64,000 nt of DNA, taken from the NCBI GenBank assembly GCA_014650415.1, contig BMUX01000012.1, positions 130,419 to 194,418 of the forward strand, written 5' to 3'. Within the stretch, counting starts at the first letter, position 1. Each line of letters begins with the position of its first letter. Position numbers and translations under genes: made by a program. This document shows, piece by piece, positions 32,430 through 41,591 of the stretch. Below the pieces are notes generated by a model. The model was not told the origin of the DNA, searched no databases, and saw nothing but the letters and a program-made list of their open reading frames with translations. The stretch comes from Streptomyces spiroverticillatus. GTDB lineage: Bacteria; Actinomycetota; Actinomycetes; Streptomycetales; Streptomycetaceae.

Positions 32430-33752
32430 TCAGGCCCGGCTGCGGAACACCGGCTTCACCGGCCGCCCGCCCAGCCACGGCGTCGGGTCGCCCGCATCGA
32501 GCGCCTTGCGGTACACCGCGCACGCCTCGGCCACCACCTCGACCGTCCGGTCGACGTCCGCGTCGGTGAGCGCGCTGCTCACCACGAAGGAGGGGGCCAG
32601 TACCCCGCCCGTGAGGAGTTGGCGCAGGAACAGCGTGCGGTACTCCTGCGAGGGCCGCCCCTGCTCGTCCAGGGTCGCGAAGACCAGGTTGCTGGCCCGG
32701 CCCCGGACGACGACGTGCTCACCCACTCCCATGCCGGCGGCAGCCGCCCGCACTCCGGCGGCCAACCGGTCCCCGATCGCGTGCAGTTGAGCGGTGATGC
32801 CCTCCTCGGTGTACGTGGTCTGCACGGCCATCGCGGCGGCCAGCGCGTGTGTCTCCGCGCCGTGCGTGGTCGACAGCAGGAACACCCGCTCGCCCGGATG
32901 CCGCAGCCCGCCCCGCTCCATCAGCTCGCGCCGCCCCGCCAGGGCCGACACCGCGAAGCCGTTGCCCAGCGCCTTGCCGAAGGTGGACAGGTCCGGGGTG
33001 ACCCCGAACAGGCCCTGCGCACCCGCCTCCGACCAGCGCAGACCCGTGATCATCTCGTCGAAGACCAGCACGCACCCGTGCCGGTCGGCCAGCGCGCGCA
33101 GCCCCTCCAGATAGCCGGGCGCGGGCTCGCCGGGCTCCAGGATCAGGCAGGCGACCTCGCCCGCGTACCGGGCGAGCAACTCCTCGGTGGCGGCCAGGTC
33201 CCCGTACGGGAAGGACACGGTCAGCTCGGTGATCGCGCCGGGGATCCCGGCGGACATCGGCGTCGTGCCGATGAACCAGTCGTCGACGGAGAAGAAGGGG
33301 TGGTCGCCGCAGATCGCCACCCTCGGGCGGCCGGTGACCGCGCGGGCCAGCCGGACCGCTGCCGTCGTGACGTCGGAGCCGTTCTTGGCGAACTTCACCA
33401 TCTCGGCCGTCGGCACGGTCGCCAGGAAGCGTTCCGCCGCCTCGGCCTCGATGATCGACGGCCGGGCGAAGTTGCTGCCCCGCTCGATCTCCCGGCGCAC
33501 TGCCTCGTTCACGCACGGGTGGGCGTGGCCCAGGCTGACCGAGCGCAGGCCGGATCCGTACTCGATGTACCGGTTGCCGTCGACGTCCCACACGTGGGCG
33601 CCCCGGCCGTGGCTGATCACCGGGGCCAGGTCCTCGGGGTACTGGTCGTCGCCCTTGGCGTACGTGTGCGCGCCGCCGGGGATCAGGGCATGCAGCCGCT
33701 CGTTCGCCGCCCGGGAGGCGGGAAGGCTGAACTCTGCTTCGTCCAAGGTCAC
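32430..33752 (-). CDS. Class III aminotransferase (glutamate-1-semialdehyde aminomutase-like)
   Basis: PLP enzyme of 440 residues. GGAHTYAKGDDQYPE, DVDGNRYIEYGSGLRSVSLGH and the PLP-lysine region LSTFGKALGNGFAVSALAG are clear, as is FDEMITGLRW with the Asp contacting the pyridine nitrogen. The sequence resembles HemL-type aminomutases, but its place at the end of a polysaccharide operon argues for sugar amination or transamination of a small substituent. The GTG at 33752 begins 1 bp after the stop of the 3,5-epimerase gene. A decayed copy of its 3' end lies immediately downstream. Confidence 0.88.
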   Translation of the reverse strand: MTLDEAEFSLPASRAANERLHALIPGGAHTYAKGDDQYPEDLAPVISHGRGAHVWDVDGNRYIEYGSGLRSVSLGHAHPCVNEAVRREIERGSNFARPSIIEAEAAERFLATVPTAEMVKFAKNGSDVTTAAVRLARAVTGRPRVAICGDHPFFSVDDWFIGTTPMSAGIPGAITELTVSFPYGDLAATEELLARYAGEVACLILEPGEPAPGYLEGLRALADRHGCVLVFDEMITGLRWSEAGAQGLFGVTPDLSTFGKALGNGFAVSALAGRRELMERGGLRHPGERVFLLSTTHGAETHALAAAMAVQTTYTEEGITAQLHAIGDRLAAGVRAAAAGMGVGEHVVVRGRASNLVFATLDEQGRPSQEYRTLFLRQLLTGGVLAPSFVVSSALTDADVDRTVEVVAEACAVYRKALDAGDPTPWLGGRPVKPVFRSRA

Positions 33753-33753
33753 T

Positions 33754-34311
33754 TCAGCTCTCTCCCTGTACGTGCTTGAGTGCCTCGGCCAGGCTCGGCG
33801 CCTCCCGGTCCCGCGCGGACATCAGCGCCGGGGGCAGCGGCCAGGGGATGGCGAGGTCGGGGTCGTCGAAGGCGATCGTCACGTCCTCGGCCGGGTCGTG
33901 CGGGCGGTCGATCCGGTACGAGGTGTCGGCGGTCTCCGTGAGCGCCTGGAAGCCGTGCGCGCACCCCGCCGGGATGTAGAGGGTCCGCTGCGTCTCGTCG
34001 GACAGCTCGAAGAAGCCCCGGCCCAGGTACGTCGGCGAGTTCGGCCGCAGGTCCACGACGACGTCGAAGATCCTCCCGTACGAGCAGCGCACCAGCTTCG
34101 CCTCGCCCGCCCCCGAACGCAGATGCATCCCACGCAGCACACCGCGCGCCGAACGGGACACGCTGTCCTGGACGAAGGCGTACGGGTCCAGACCCACCGA
34201 GCGGACCACCTCGACGTCGAACGTGCGGCAGAAGAAGCCGCGTTCGTCGCTGTGCGGCGTCGGCTCGAAGAGGTACGCGCCGGAGATCTCGGGTACTTCG
34301 GTCACCTTCAC
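33754..34311 (-). CDS. dTDP-4-dehydrorhamnose 3,5-epimerase family protein
   Basis: Cupin-fold epimerase of NDP-4-keto-6-deoxysugars, 185 residues. Family blocks are DERGFFCRTFD, the catalytic His in VLRGMHLRSGAGEAKLV, GRIFDVVVDLRPNSPTYLG and RTLYIPAGCAHGFQAL. The GTG at 34311 overlaps the preceding stop by 4 bp (GTGA); the much longer frame upstream is spurious. Since no dTDP-glucose synthase or dehydratase is in the window, it may act on a CDP-sugar from the rfbF-like gene at 40797, or use precursors made elsewhere. Confidence 0.9.
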   Translation of the reverse strand: MKVTEVPEISGAYLFEPTPHSDERGFFCRTFDVEVVRSVGLDPYAFVQDSVSRSARGVLRGMHLRSGAGEAKLVRCSYGRIFDVVVDLRPNSPTYLGRGFFELSDETQRTLYIPAGCAHGFQALTETADTSYRIDRPHDPAEDVTIAFDDPDLAIPWPLPPALMSARDREAPSLAEALKHVQGES

Positions 34312-35561
34312 GGGGTCTCCCGCATACGGTCGTGGGCGGCCGCTGGGAACAGGGCCTCGGTCAAGTCGCGGAACTGGTCGCGGAGTTGACGCTCCGCCTC
34401 CCGGTTCCGTTCGGTCAGGGTGTTCCGCAGTTCTGCCCCGTGCTTCTCCAAGTCGCGGAACTGTACGAGGAGTTGGTCGGCGTCGACCTCGCGCGCCGGG
34501 TGGCGGTAGGCGCCCAGCCCCATCCGGTCCATGAGGGCGTCGCTCTTCGCCGCGTAACTGAGCGCCAGCGTCGGTGTTCCGGCCTTCAGCGCGCACACCA
34601 GATTGTGGTAGCGGGTGGCGACCACGCTCTCGGCGTCCGCCGCCTCCCGCATCAGCGCGTCCAGCGAGGTTGCGTCGGAGGCGCTGACCAGCGGCGAGTC
34701 CACCGCCCGAAGGATCGCCTCGACCACCGACGTATCGCACGCGTCGCCGGTGAGCAGCCGCACCCGCCTGCCGTCCTCGACCAGCGCCCGTACGAAACGG
34801 GTCGTCCCTTCGAGATAGCGCCGGTGGATCTCCTCGGCCCGCGCCCGGTCGTCGTTGCCGCCGTGGAAGTCCATCACCCCCACACAGACCTGCCCCGGGG
34901 GAGCGGAGGCCTGCGGGGTCGGCAGGGCGAACGCGAGGTCCGGGTAGACCTTGTCGCCCGACGTGTCCACGCCCATCCGGCGCATGGCGTCGCGCGACAG
35001 GTCGTCGCGGTAGGAGCGGTACGCGGCCAGCTTCCCCGACCAGCGCACCAGCGCCCGCGTCGCCCGGTCGCGGATCGGCGCGGCCCCGACCCCCACCAGT
35101 GCCACCGGTGTGCCCAGCGCCCGGCCGCTCGCGCACAGCAGGAACAGCGCGTACGGGAAGCCCCACGGCCGCAGCGGAAGCGTCGCCTCCAGCACGCCCA
35201 TGCCCGGCACGATCACCACGTCGTGCCGCCGCACCCAGGCGGCGGTGCGGGCGGCGTCGACGACCTTGCCGAGCGCCTTGCCCGCGACGGCGCCCGCCCG
35301 GGAGGCGGTCCGGTACTCGCCCCGGTACCAGTGCAGCCGCGTCGCAGGAATCCGGTACCGGGCCCGGACGGCCTCGGGGCCGCCGCACAGGGCGTCCACG
35401 ACCGCGTCCGGGTGGTCGGCGCGCAGGTACTGGAGGACGGCTTCGAGGGACCCGTCGTTGCCGAGGTTCCCCGAGCCGAGCAGCCCGAACACCCCTACCC
35501 GGACGGGCCTCCCGCCCGCACCGCGACGACGACTCACGCCCGCCCCTCGACGACGGCTCAC
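34308..35561 (-). CDS. Polysaccharide pyruvyl transferase family protein
   Basis: CsaB-like enzyme expected to put a pyruvate ketal on the repeating unit. The product of up to 417 residues starts after a short Arg-rich leader with VRVGVFGLLGSGNLGNDGSLEAVLQYL. It contains VALVGVGAAPIRDRATRALVRWSGKLAAYRSYRDD (split here for length in the protein: two helices), VVATRYHNLVCALKAGTPTLALSY with the family His, and a helical C-terminal extension rich in Arg/Glu. The GTG at 35561 overlaps the preceding stop by 4 bp. A second GTG at 35537 begins the second copy of a 24-bp tandem duplication encoding VSRRRGAG, so the true start could be either. Confidence 0.85.
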   Translation of the reverse strand: MSRRRGAGVSRRRGAGGRPVRVGVFGLLGSGNLGNDGSLEAVLQYLRADHPDAVVDALCGGPEAVRARYRIPATRLHWYRGEYRTASRAGAVAGKALGKVVDAARTAAWVRRHDVVIVPGMGVLEATLPLRPWGFPYALFLLCASGRALGTPVALVGVGAAPIRDRATRALVRWSGKLAAYRSYRDDLSRDAMRRMGVDTSGDKVYPDLAFALPTPQASAPPGQVCVGVMDFHGGNDDRARAEEIHRRYLEGTTRFVRALVEDGRRVRLLTGDACDTSVVEAILRAVDSPLVSASDATSLDALMREAADAESVVATRYHNLVCALKAGTPTLALSYAAKSDALMDRMGLGAYRHPAREVDADQLLVQFRDLEKHGAELRNTLTERNREAERQLRDQFRDLTEALFPAAAHDRMRETP

Positions 35562-36505
35562 GCCCGCCGCCCTTCCCGGCCGGCGACGATGTCGTCCACC
35601 TGCACCGCGAGCAGCGCCGGATCGACCGGCGCCCGGTCCTCCACCCGCTCCCCGGCACCCGGCCTGGCCCGGCTCCCCGCCCATTCGGCCAGCGCGAGGT
35701 AGCAGCTGCGCCGGTCCGCCGAGGACAGCGGTGCCCGCCGGATGGCAGAGACGAACCCCCCGACGTACTCGGCGAGCAGTCGCGGTGTCGGGTGCAGCAG
35801 GCCCGCCCGGCGGGGGTCCAGGTTGACGCACCGGGAGCGCTTGGAGGGGTTCGCCCGCTCGGCCCGCGTGGGGTGGTCGCGGCGGAAGTACAGGAGTTCC
35901 GGCACCTGGTGGAAGGGGCCGTGCAGGCCGATCTCCGCGACGAAGGTGCGGTCGGCGTGGTGGTAGCTGTCGTGCGGCTTGACCCGGCGCAGCACGTCGG
36001 CGCGGATCACCCCGTAGAAGTCGTCGCCGCCGGGCTCGAAGAGCATGCTGCGGAAGCGGACGGGGGCGCGCGGCGAGTCGGTGGCGAGCGTGTACGGGTA
36101 CGGGACCTTCACCTGGCCCGTCTCGTCGATGACCGCCTGGTCGGCGTGGGCGAGGATCACGTGCGGGCGCTCGTCCAGGGCCTCCACGCAGCGCTGGAGG
36201 AGGGTGCGGGCGTACAGGTCGTCGTGCGAGGCCCACTTGAAGAGTTCGCCGTGGCACTGGGTGAAGACGTAGTTGTGGTTCGGTGCGGCGCCGACGTTCT
36301 TCGGCAGCCGGATGTAGCGGATGCGGGCGTCCTTCTCGGCGTACTGGCGGCAGATGTCCTGGGTGGCGTCGGTGGAGGCGTTGTCGGAGATGACGAGTTC
36401 GAAGTCCTCGTAGGTCTGGCCGAGCAGCGCGTCGAGGGACTCGGCGAGGTACTCCTCGCCGTTGTACACGGGAAGCCCGATGCTGAGCCGGGGGTGAGCG
36501 GTCAT
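35558..36505 (-). CDS. Family 2 glycosyltransferase
   Basis: Cytoplasmic GT-A fold enzyme, 315 residues, adding one sugar to the lipid-linked repeat. The nucleotide-sugar region is LSIGLPVYNGEEYLAESLDAL, followed by ELVISDNASTDATQDI and KWASHDDLYA in the place of the DXD motif. No membrane segment. ATG 36505 has GAGGA 6 bp upstream. It follows the flippase gene by 49 bp and overlaps the pyruvyl transferase gene by 4 bp. Confidence 0.92.
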   Translation of the reverse strand: MTAHPRLSIGLPVYNGEEYLAESLDALLGQTYEDFELVISDNASTDATQDICRQYAEKDARIRYIRLPKNVGAAPNHNYVFTQCHGELFKWASHDDLYARTLLQRCVEALDERPHVILAHADQAVIDETGQVKVPYPYTLATDSPRAPVRFRSMLFEPGGDDFYGVIRADVLRRVKPHDSYHHADRTFVAEIGLHGPFHQVPELLYFRRDHPTRAERANPSKRSRCVNLDPRRAGLLHPTPRLLAEYVGGFVSAIRRAPLSSADRRSCYLALAEWAGSRARPGAGERVEDRAPVDPALLAVQVDDIVAGREGRRA

Positions 36506-36554
36506 GGTGTCCTCACTTCGCGATCGGGGGAAGGGGCTTCATGGCTTCGGGGCT

Positions 36555-37856
36555 TCATGCGTGGGGGAGCGGGGGACGTTTTCGCAGCGTGGAGCGCAGC
36601 TCCAGCCACCACACGACCGAGCTGACGGCGGTCGCGGCGGCGACCCCCCAGGCCGACCCGAGCGTGCCGCCCGCCGCCGCCCCGCCGAGCCCGCCCCCGA
36701 CGTAGCAGGCGGACGCGAAGAGCTGGCAGCGCAGGCTGCGCCGGGCCGCCGCGAGGGCCCGCAGTCCGGCCGCCGCCCCGGTGCCGAGCCCGGCCCCCGC
36801 CACTCCGAGCGTGGCCGGAACGATCAGCTGCGAGGCCGCTTCCCAGACCCCGCCCAGCACCAGCTCGCCCAGCCGGTCGGGCACCAGCAGCAGCGCCGCC
36901 CCCCACAGCAGGGCGGCGACGGCCTGCCCGCCGCCGAGCAGGAAGCAGAACCGGGCGAGCCGGTGCGGGGTCTGCCGCAGCACCCGGGCCGCCTCGGCGA
37001 CGGTGACCAGCGAGAGCCCCATCAGTACGGCCAGGAACGGGCCGAGCAGCAATTCGGCGCCGCGCACCGCGCCCACCGCGCTCACCCCGACGATCGCGCC
37101 GAGCCCGTACGCCCGGACCTGGCTGGCCCCGCTGAGGCTGACGTTCTCCACCAGGTAGCGCAGGCCCAGGTCGCGCTGCTCGCGCAGCCAGCCGAACGCC
37201 CGGGTGAGGCGGGGCCGTACCCCGGACTGGACGCACCCGTACCCGGCGGCCAGCGCGGCGGCCGCACCCCACGCCAGTACGAACGCACCCACACTGCCCA
37301 CCCGGGCGGCGATCAGCAGCGCGGGGACGAGCGCGACGCCCCACACCAGGTCGTTGACGAACGCCTTGCGTCCGGCGCCCGCCGCGAAGAACGCGAACCG
37401 CCAGGCGTCCTGGAGCAGCAGCCCCGGCAGGACCACGCCCAGACAGAGGAACGCGGAACCCACCGCACCGCCGAGGGCCAGCCCGACCAGCACCGACACC
37501 ACGCCCAGCACCGTGCCGACACCGAGCGCCGCCCCCGAGGACCGGCCCGCCGCCGCACGCCACTCCGCTTCCGGCGCCCCGCTGAAGCGGACCACCAGGG
37601 GGTCGGTGGCCAGCCCGCGCGCGACGTTGAGCACCACGCCGTACGTCAGCCAGGCCAGGCTGAACACGCCGAACGCGGCCAGCCCGAGCGAGCGTGCCAC
37701 GTACAGGCCGACCGCGAAGTTGGTCAGGCTGGAGGCGGCCTGGTCGGCGAGCCCCCAGGTCAGCCGCCCGGCCATGCCCCGCCGGCCGGCCGGACGCGCG
37801 GGCTGCGTCGCGGCCGGTTCCGCGGGCTTGTCCCCCTCGGCGGTCACGTGGCTCAT
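36555..37856 (-). CDS. Wzx-like polysaccharide flippase
   Basis: Multi-pass membrane protein, 433 residues, with about 12 hydrophobic segments and hardly any polar loops. It belongs by pattern to the MOP/MATE-like polysaccharide transporter group, which moves the lipid-linked repeat across the membrane. N-terminal features: GMAGRLTWGLADQAASSLTNFAVGLYVARSLG, with the GLADQAASSL segment typical of the group. The ATG at 37856 overlaps the stop of the DUF4910 gene by 4 bp. Next to Wzy- and Wzz-like genes, it completes a Wzx/Wzy pathway. Confidence 0.85.
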   Translation of the reverse strand: MSHVTAEGDKPAEPAATQPARPAGRRGMAGRLTWGLADQAASSLTNFAVGLYVARSLGLAAFGVFSLAWLTYGVVLNVARGLATDPLVVRFSGAPEAEWRAAAGRSSGAALGVGTVLGVVSVLVGLALGGAVGSAFLCLGVVLPGLLLQDAWRFAFFAAGAGRKAFVNDLVWGVALVPALLIAARVGSVGAFVLAWGAAAALAAGYGCVQSGVRPRLTRAFGWLREQRDLGLRYLVENVSLSGASQVRAYGLGAIVGVSAVGAVRGAELLLGPFLAVLMGLSLVTVAEAARVLRQTPHRLARFCFLLGGGQAVAALLWGAALLLVPDRLGELVLGGVWEAASQLIVPATLGVAGAGLGTGAAAGLRALAAARRSLRCQLFASACYVGGGLGGAAAGGTLGSAWGVAAATAVSSVVWWLELRSTLRKRPPLPHA

Positions 37857-39127
37857 GCCTTGATCAACCCGGCGTCGCGCAGGGCGTCGGCCGCGACCCC
37901 CACGGTGTCGAAGGGCAGCCCGGACCGTTCGGCGACGTCCAGCAGGCTGTGGGTGCCGTCGGACAGGTTGAGCACCCAGAGCATGGCCAGCTGCGCCTCC
38001 TTCGCGTCGCTGCGCCCGCCCAGCGAGTCGTAGAGACCCCGCCGCCCCAACTGTGGTTCACCGTAGGGGCTTTGGTTGACGTAGTGCCGGTTTCGGTCGA
38101 GGACGGCGAACGCCTCGCGGCACACGGCGAGGGTGTCCGCCATCGCGTCCGCCGACACGAAGTCCGGGTTGTCGCCCGAGGTGTGGTACTCGGGGTACGC
38201 GGCGTACGGGGTCCGGGTGAGCGAGCCCACGCCGAGGTTGAACCCGGGGGAGCAGTACTGCCGCTCGTCGTACCCGTACGGGGTGAAGTCGTGCGTGCTG
38301 TGCGGCCGTTCGGAGTTCACCAGCACGTACCGCATCACCCGGTCGATCTCCGCGTCGCCGCGCCTGCTCCTCTTGTACGTCAACGGGCCCCGGTCGCCCG
38401 CGCACGCCAGCACCAGACCGTGCTTGACCCGCTCCACCCGGTTGCGGGCCAGCCAGGTGATCGCCCCGACGGTGCCGGGAGCGTAGATGAACCGGTAGGT
38501 GTAGTAGGGCTGTTGCTCGGCCAGCTCCCTGGCCAGGAAGGTCGCCACCGCGATCCCGGCCAGGTTGTCGTTGGCCAGGGAGGGATGGCAGGTGTGGCAG
38601 GAGACGATCACCTCGTCGGTCACCTGCCCGGGCACCACGTGCTCGGCGTAGGTGAGGTGCCCGTCGGCCAGGGTGGAGTCGATCCGCACCTCGTAGTCGC
38701 CGTCCGGCAGCGCGTCCAGGGTGTTCTGCGACAGGCAGAAACCCCACTGCGGCTGGTAGTAACTGGTGCGGTACGGCACCAGGTCCGGCTGCTCCGGCAG
38801 GGTGTACAGGTGTGCGCGCAGCTCGGACAGCGGCATGGTCCGGTGGACGGGGACGCTGTAGCCGAGCACGTGCAGGCTGGACGCGGCGAAGTCGACGACC
38901 CGCCGCCCGGAGGCGTCGGCGACGTACGCGTCCCGGATGTTCCACTCCTGCGGCACCGTCCAGTCCAACACCCTTGTGCCGGTGGGCACTTCCCGGACCT
39001 GGAGCGGCAGGTACTCGCCGACGATGTCCAGGGTGGCGCGCACCCCGTCGCCGGTGATGCTCCGGCACAGCGGGTACAGCCGCCGCACCAGCTCGTGCAT
39101 CGCCCGGCCTTCGTCTTCCGCCGTCAT
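37853..39127 (-). CDS. DUF4910 (M28-like aminopeptidase fold) protein
   Basis: A 424-residue protein of the DUF4910/DUF2172 type. It begins MTAEDEGRAMHELVRRLYPL and RSITGDGVRATLDI, then WNIRDAYVADASGRRVVDFA. The peptidase-like region has the probable metal ligands in SCHTCHPSLANDNLAGIA, and later YGYDERQYCSPGFNLGVGSL and EYHTSGDNPDF. A C-terminal winged-helix-like part (GTHSLLDVAERSGLPFDTVGVAADAL) follows. Such proteins recur in O-antigen and capsule clusters, where the substrate is unknown; an amide cleavage on an amino-sugar is a guess. ATG 39127 overlaps the epimerase stop by 4 bp. Confidence 0.85.
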   Translation of the reverse strand: MTAEDEGRAMHELVRRLYPLCRSITGDGVRATLDIVGEYLPLQVREVPTGTRVLDWTVPQEWNIRDAYVADASGRRVVDFAASSLHVLGYSVPVHRTMPLSELRAHLYTLPEQPDLVPYRTSYYQPQWGFCLSQNTLDALPDGDYEVRIDSTLADGHLTYAEHVVPGQVTDEVIVSCHTCHPSLANDNLAGIAVATFLARELAEQQPYYTYRFIYAPGTVGAITWLARNRVERVKHGLVLACAGDRGPLTYKRSRRGDAEIDRVMRYVLVNSERPHSTHDFTPYGYDERQYCSPGFNLGVGSLTRTPYAAYPEYHTSGDNPDFVSADAMADTLAVCREAFAVLDRNRHYVNQSPYGEPQLGRRGLYDSLGGRSDAKEAQLAMLWVLNLSDGTHSLLDVAERSGLPFDTVGVAADALRDAGLIKA

Positions 39128-40149
39128 CCGCGCCACCGCAGCGTGCCGTCGACCGTGCCCGCCTCGGACGCCGCGCGGAGCACGGCTAGGCGGGTGAAGC
39201 GCTGCTCGAAGGACTCCTGGGTGAGCCCGAACTTCCGGTAGGCGTCGGCGAGTTCGTTCGCACCCTGGCGCACCGTCCAGTTGCACTCGAAGCCGGGGAG
39301 CGCCGCCCGGAAGCGGGAGAAGTCCACCCGGTACGAGCGCGGGTCGGCCCCGTTCTCCCCGGTGATCACCACCTTCGCGCCGGACACCGCCTCGGCGACC
39401 TGCTCGGCGATCTGGGAGACGCGGACGTTGTTGACCTCGCTGCCGATGTTGAACGCCCGGTCGTGCACCGCCTCGCGAGGGGCCTCCAGGGCCTTGGTGA
39501 AGGCGCGGGCGATGTCGGCGGCGTGCACCAGCGGACGCCACGGGGTGCCGTCCGACAGCACCAGCACCTCGCCGGAGAGCAGGGCGTGGCCCACCAGGTT
39601 GTTCAGCACGATGTCGGCGCGCAGCCGGGGCGAGTACCCGAAGGCGGTCGCGTTGCGCATGTACACCGGGCTGAAGTCGCCGTCGGCCAGCGCGTGCAGG
39701 TCGTCCTCCACGCGCACCTTGGACTCCGCGTACGGGGTGACCGGGCGCAGCGGGGCGTCCTCGGCGACCAGGTCGTCGCCGCCGGAGGCCCCGTACACCG
39801 AGCAGGTCGACGCGTACAGGAAGCGCCGCACGCCCGCGTCACGGGCCAGCTTCGCCAGCCGTACCGACGCGTGGTGATTGATGTCGTACGTCAGTTCAGG
39901 CGCCAGCGAGCCCAGCGGGTCGTTGGAGAGCGCCGCCAGGTGGATCACGGCGTCCACCCCGGCCACGTGCTCGGCGGTGACGTCCCGCAGGTCGACCCGG
40001 TGACCCGCCGGGTCGTCCGGGGTCGGGCCGAGCACACAGTCGGCGAAGAGACCGGAGTCGAGGCCGACGACCTCGTGGCCGGCGGCGGCCAGCACCGGGG
40101 CCATCACGGTGCCCAGGTAGCCCTGGTGTCCGGTGAGCAGTACGCGCAT
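39124..40149 (-). CDS. NAD-dependent sugar-nucleotide epimerase/dehydratase
   Basis: Extended SDR of 341 residues. MRVLLTGHQGYLGTVMAPVL binds NAD, ALSNDPLGS and ASTCSVYGAS carry the Ser/Thr of the catalytic site, and YAESK provides the Tyr-Lys pair. MRNATAFGYSPRLRADIVLNNLV is typical of the group. The absence of a separate CDP-glucose 4,6-dehydratase in the window makes this the only candidate for keto-sugar formation or reduction after the cytidylyltransferase step. It lies 3 bp after the PIG-L gene. Confidence 0.9.
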   Translation of the reverse strand: MRVLLTGHQGYLGTVMAPVLAAAGHEVVGLDSGLFADCVLGPTPDDPAGHRVDLRDVTAEHVAGVDAVIHLAALSNDPLGSLAPELTYDINHHASVRLAKLARDAGVRRFLYASTCSVYGASGGDDLVAEDAPLRPVTPYAESKVRVEDDLHALADGDFSPVYMRNATAFGYSPRLRADIVLNNLVGHALLSGEVLVLSDGTPWRPLVHAADIARAFTKALEAPREAVHDRAFNIGSEVNNVRVSQIAEQVAEAVSGAKVVITGENGADPRSYRVDFSRFRAALPGFECNWTVRQGANELADAYRKFGLTQESFEQRFTRLAVLRAASEAGTVDGTLRWRG

Positions 40150-40152
40150 GGT

Positions 40153-40800
40153 TCAGTCCCCCAGGTGGAGCGTGAGTTTGGTGACGGCGAACGCCTCGGC
40201 GTACCGGGCGTGGCATTCGATGCCGCGGATGCGGGCGAGACCGAGGAAGGCCTCGCGGTCGTACCAGGGGCGGTGGCGTTGCGAGGGGTAGTGCTCCTGC
40301 AGCAGCCGCACCTTCTGTTCGGCGGTCTCGGTCGACAGCGGCTGGTAGGCCTGCATGCGGCCCAGGTCGCCGTCCCACTTGACGATCTCGTAGCCGAGGA
40401 CCAGGTGGTCGCGGAACGCGGTCGGGATGAGCTGTGCCAAGCCCCGGTGGTCCTGGTGGGCGTCGTCGGTGCGTGGCGCGAGGACCAGATCGGGGTCGGT
40501 GCGCCCGCGCAGCTCCTCGACGGCGGCCTTGGCCTCGTCCCACTGCGAGGGAAGCCGGCCGTCCGCCAGTTTGAGCACGGTCAGATGCAGGTCGGCGCCC
40601 GGGCAGAAGGCGGTGAGCGCGGCCGCCTCCTCCTGCTCGCGCGCGGTGCCGCCGCCGGTGAGCACCAGGGCGTCGACGCGGAGGCCCGGATGCGCCTGAC
40701 ACAGCGTCAAAAGCGTTGCTCCTGCGCCGATCGCGATGTCGTCGCAGTGCGCGCCCACCGCGACGACCCGTTCCAGGGGGCCCGCCCCGAGCCGTATCAC
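40153..40800 (-). CDS. PIG-L family deacetylase
   Basis: Zinc-dependent N-deacetylase (LmbE-like), 215 residues. The metal motif is AHCDDIAIGAGATLL (His-x-Asp-Asp), and the third ligand comes from DDAHQDHRGLAQL. It probably removes an acyl group from an amino sugar or sugar nucleotide in this pathway. The GTG at 40800 overlaps the rfbF-like stop by 4 bp (GTGA). Confidence 0.92.
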   Translation of the reverse strand: MIRLGAGPLERVVAVGAHCDDIAIGAGATLLTLCQAHPGLRVDALVLTGGGTAREQEEAAALTAFCPGADLHLTVLKLADGRLPSQWDEAKAAVEELRGRTDPDLVLAPRTDDAHQDHRGLAQLIPTAFRDHLVLGYEIVKWDGDLGRMQAYQPLSTETAEQKVRLLQEHYPSQRHRPWYDREAFLGLARIRGIECHARYAEAFAVTKLTLHLGD

Positions 40801-41591
40801 GCCCCCGCCCGGACGCGGTCGTGCTCCCACACGGCCCACGGGCGGTCGCCCCGGGCGTACGCGTCGTCGAGTGCGGCGCGCTCCTTCACCGTGTCGGTCG
40901 GCTTCCAGAAACCGCGGTGCTGGTGCGCCACCAGGCGTCCCTGCTTGGCGAGTTGACCGCAGCCGTCGGCGACGAGGTCGCCGCCCTCGGGTATGTGGTC
41001 GAAGACCTCCTGGCGCAGCACGAAGTACCCGCCGTTCTCCCACAGAGGCAGCTCGCTCACCGCCGTGATACCACCCACCAGTCCGTCCTCCCCCAACTCC
41101 ACGCAGTGGAAGGATGATTGGGGCGGCACGACCATCATCGACGCCCCGGCGTCCCGCTGCGAGAACTTCTCGATCATCTCCGGCAGCGGGGCGTCCGTCA
41201 GCACGTCCGCGTAGTTGGCGAGAAACATCTCGTCGCCGTCCAGATGGTGACGCACCCGGCGCAGCCGCTCGCCGATCGGCGACTCGATGCCGGTCTGCGC
41301 GAAGGTGATCGTCCAGTCGGCGATGTCGGTGGACAGCAGCTCGGTCTTGCCGCCGCGCAGCACGAAGTCGTTGGACGTCGTCTCCTCGTAGTTGAGGAAG
41401 AAGTCCTTGATGTGGTGCGCGCCGTAACCCAGGCACAGGATGAACTCCCGGTGCCCGAAGTGCGCGTAGTAGCGCATCACGTGCCAGATCAGCGGGCGCG
41501 GGCCGACCATGGCCATCGGCTTGGGCACGTCGTCGGAGGCACCGTTGCGCATCCGCATCCCGTACCCGCCGCAGAACAGGACGACCTTCAT
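40797..41591 (-). CDS. rfbF: Glucose-1-phosphate cytidylyltransferase-like protein
   Basis: Makes CDP-glucose from CTP and glucose-1-phosphate, the entry to CDP-deoxysugars. The 264-residue product has VVLFCGGYGMRMRNGASDDVPKPMAMVGPRPLIWHVM in pieces: the GGxGxRm nucleotide loop and the VPKPM lysine. It further has GYGAHHIKDFFLNYE and FLANYADVLTDAPL, with NYAD as the metal site. GFWKPTDTVKER is the C-terminal family mark. ATG 41591 overlaps the methyltransferase stop by 4 bp. Confidence 0.92.
   Translation of the reverse strand: MKVVLFCGGYGMRMRNGASDDVPKPMAMVGPRPLIWHVMRYYAHFGHREFILCLGYGAHHIKDFFLNYEETTSNDFVLRGGKTELLSTDIADWTITFAQTGIESPIGERLRRVRHHLDGDEMFLANYADVLTDAPLPEMIEKFSQRDAGASMMVVPPQSSFHCVELGEDGLVGGITAVSELPLWENGGYFVLRQEVFDHIPEGGDLVADGCGQLAKQGRLVAHQHRGFWKPTDTVKERAALDDAYARGDRPWAVWEHDRVRAGA

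Noticed and set aside
37853..39541. Longer start for the DUF4910 gene
   Set aside because: The extension lies antisense-free inside the epimerase gene in a shadow frame; the 4-bp overlap start at 39127 fits the operon's pattern.
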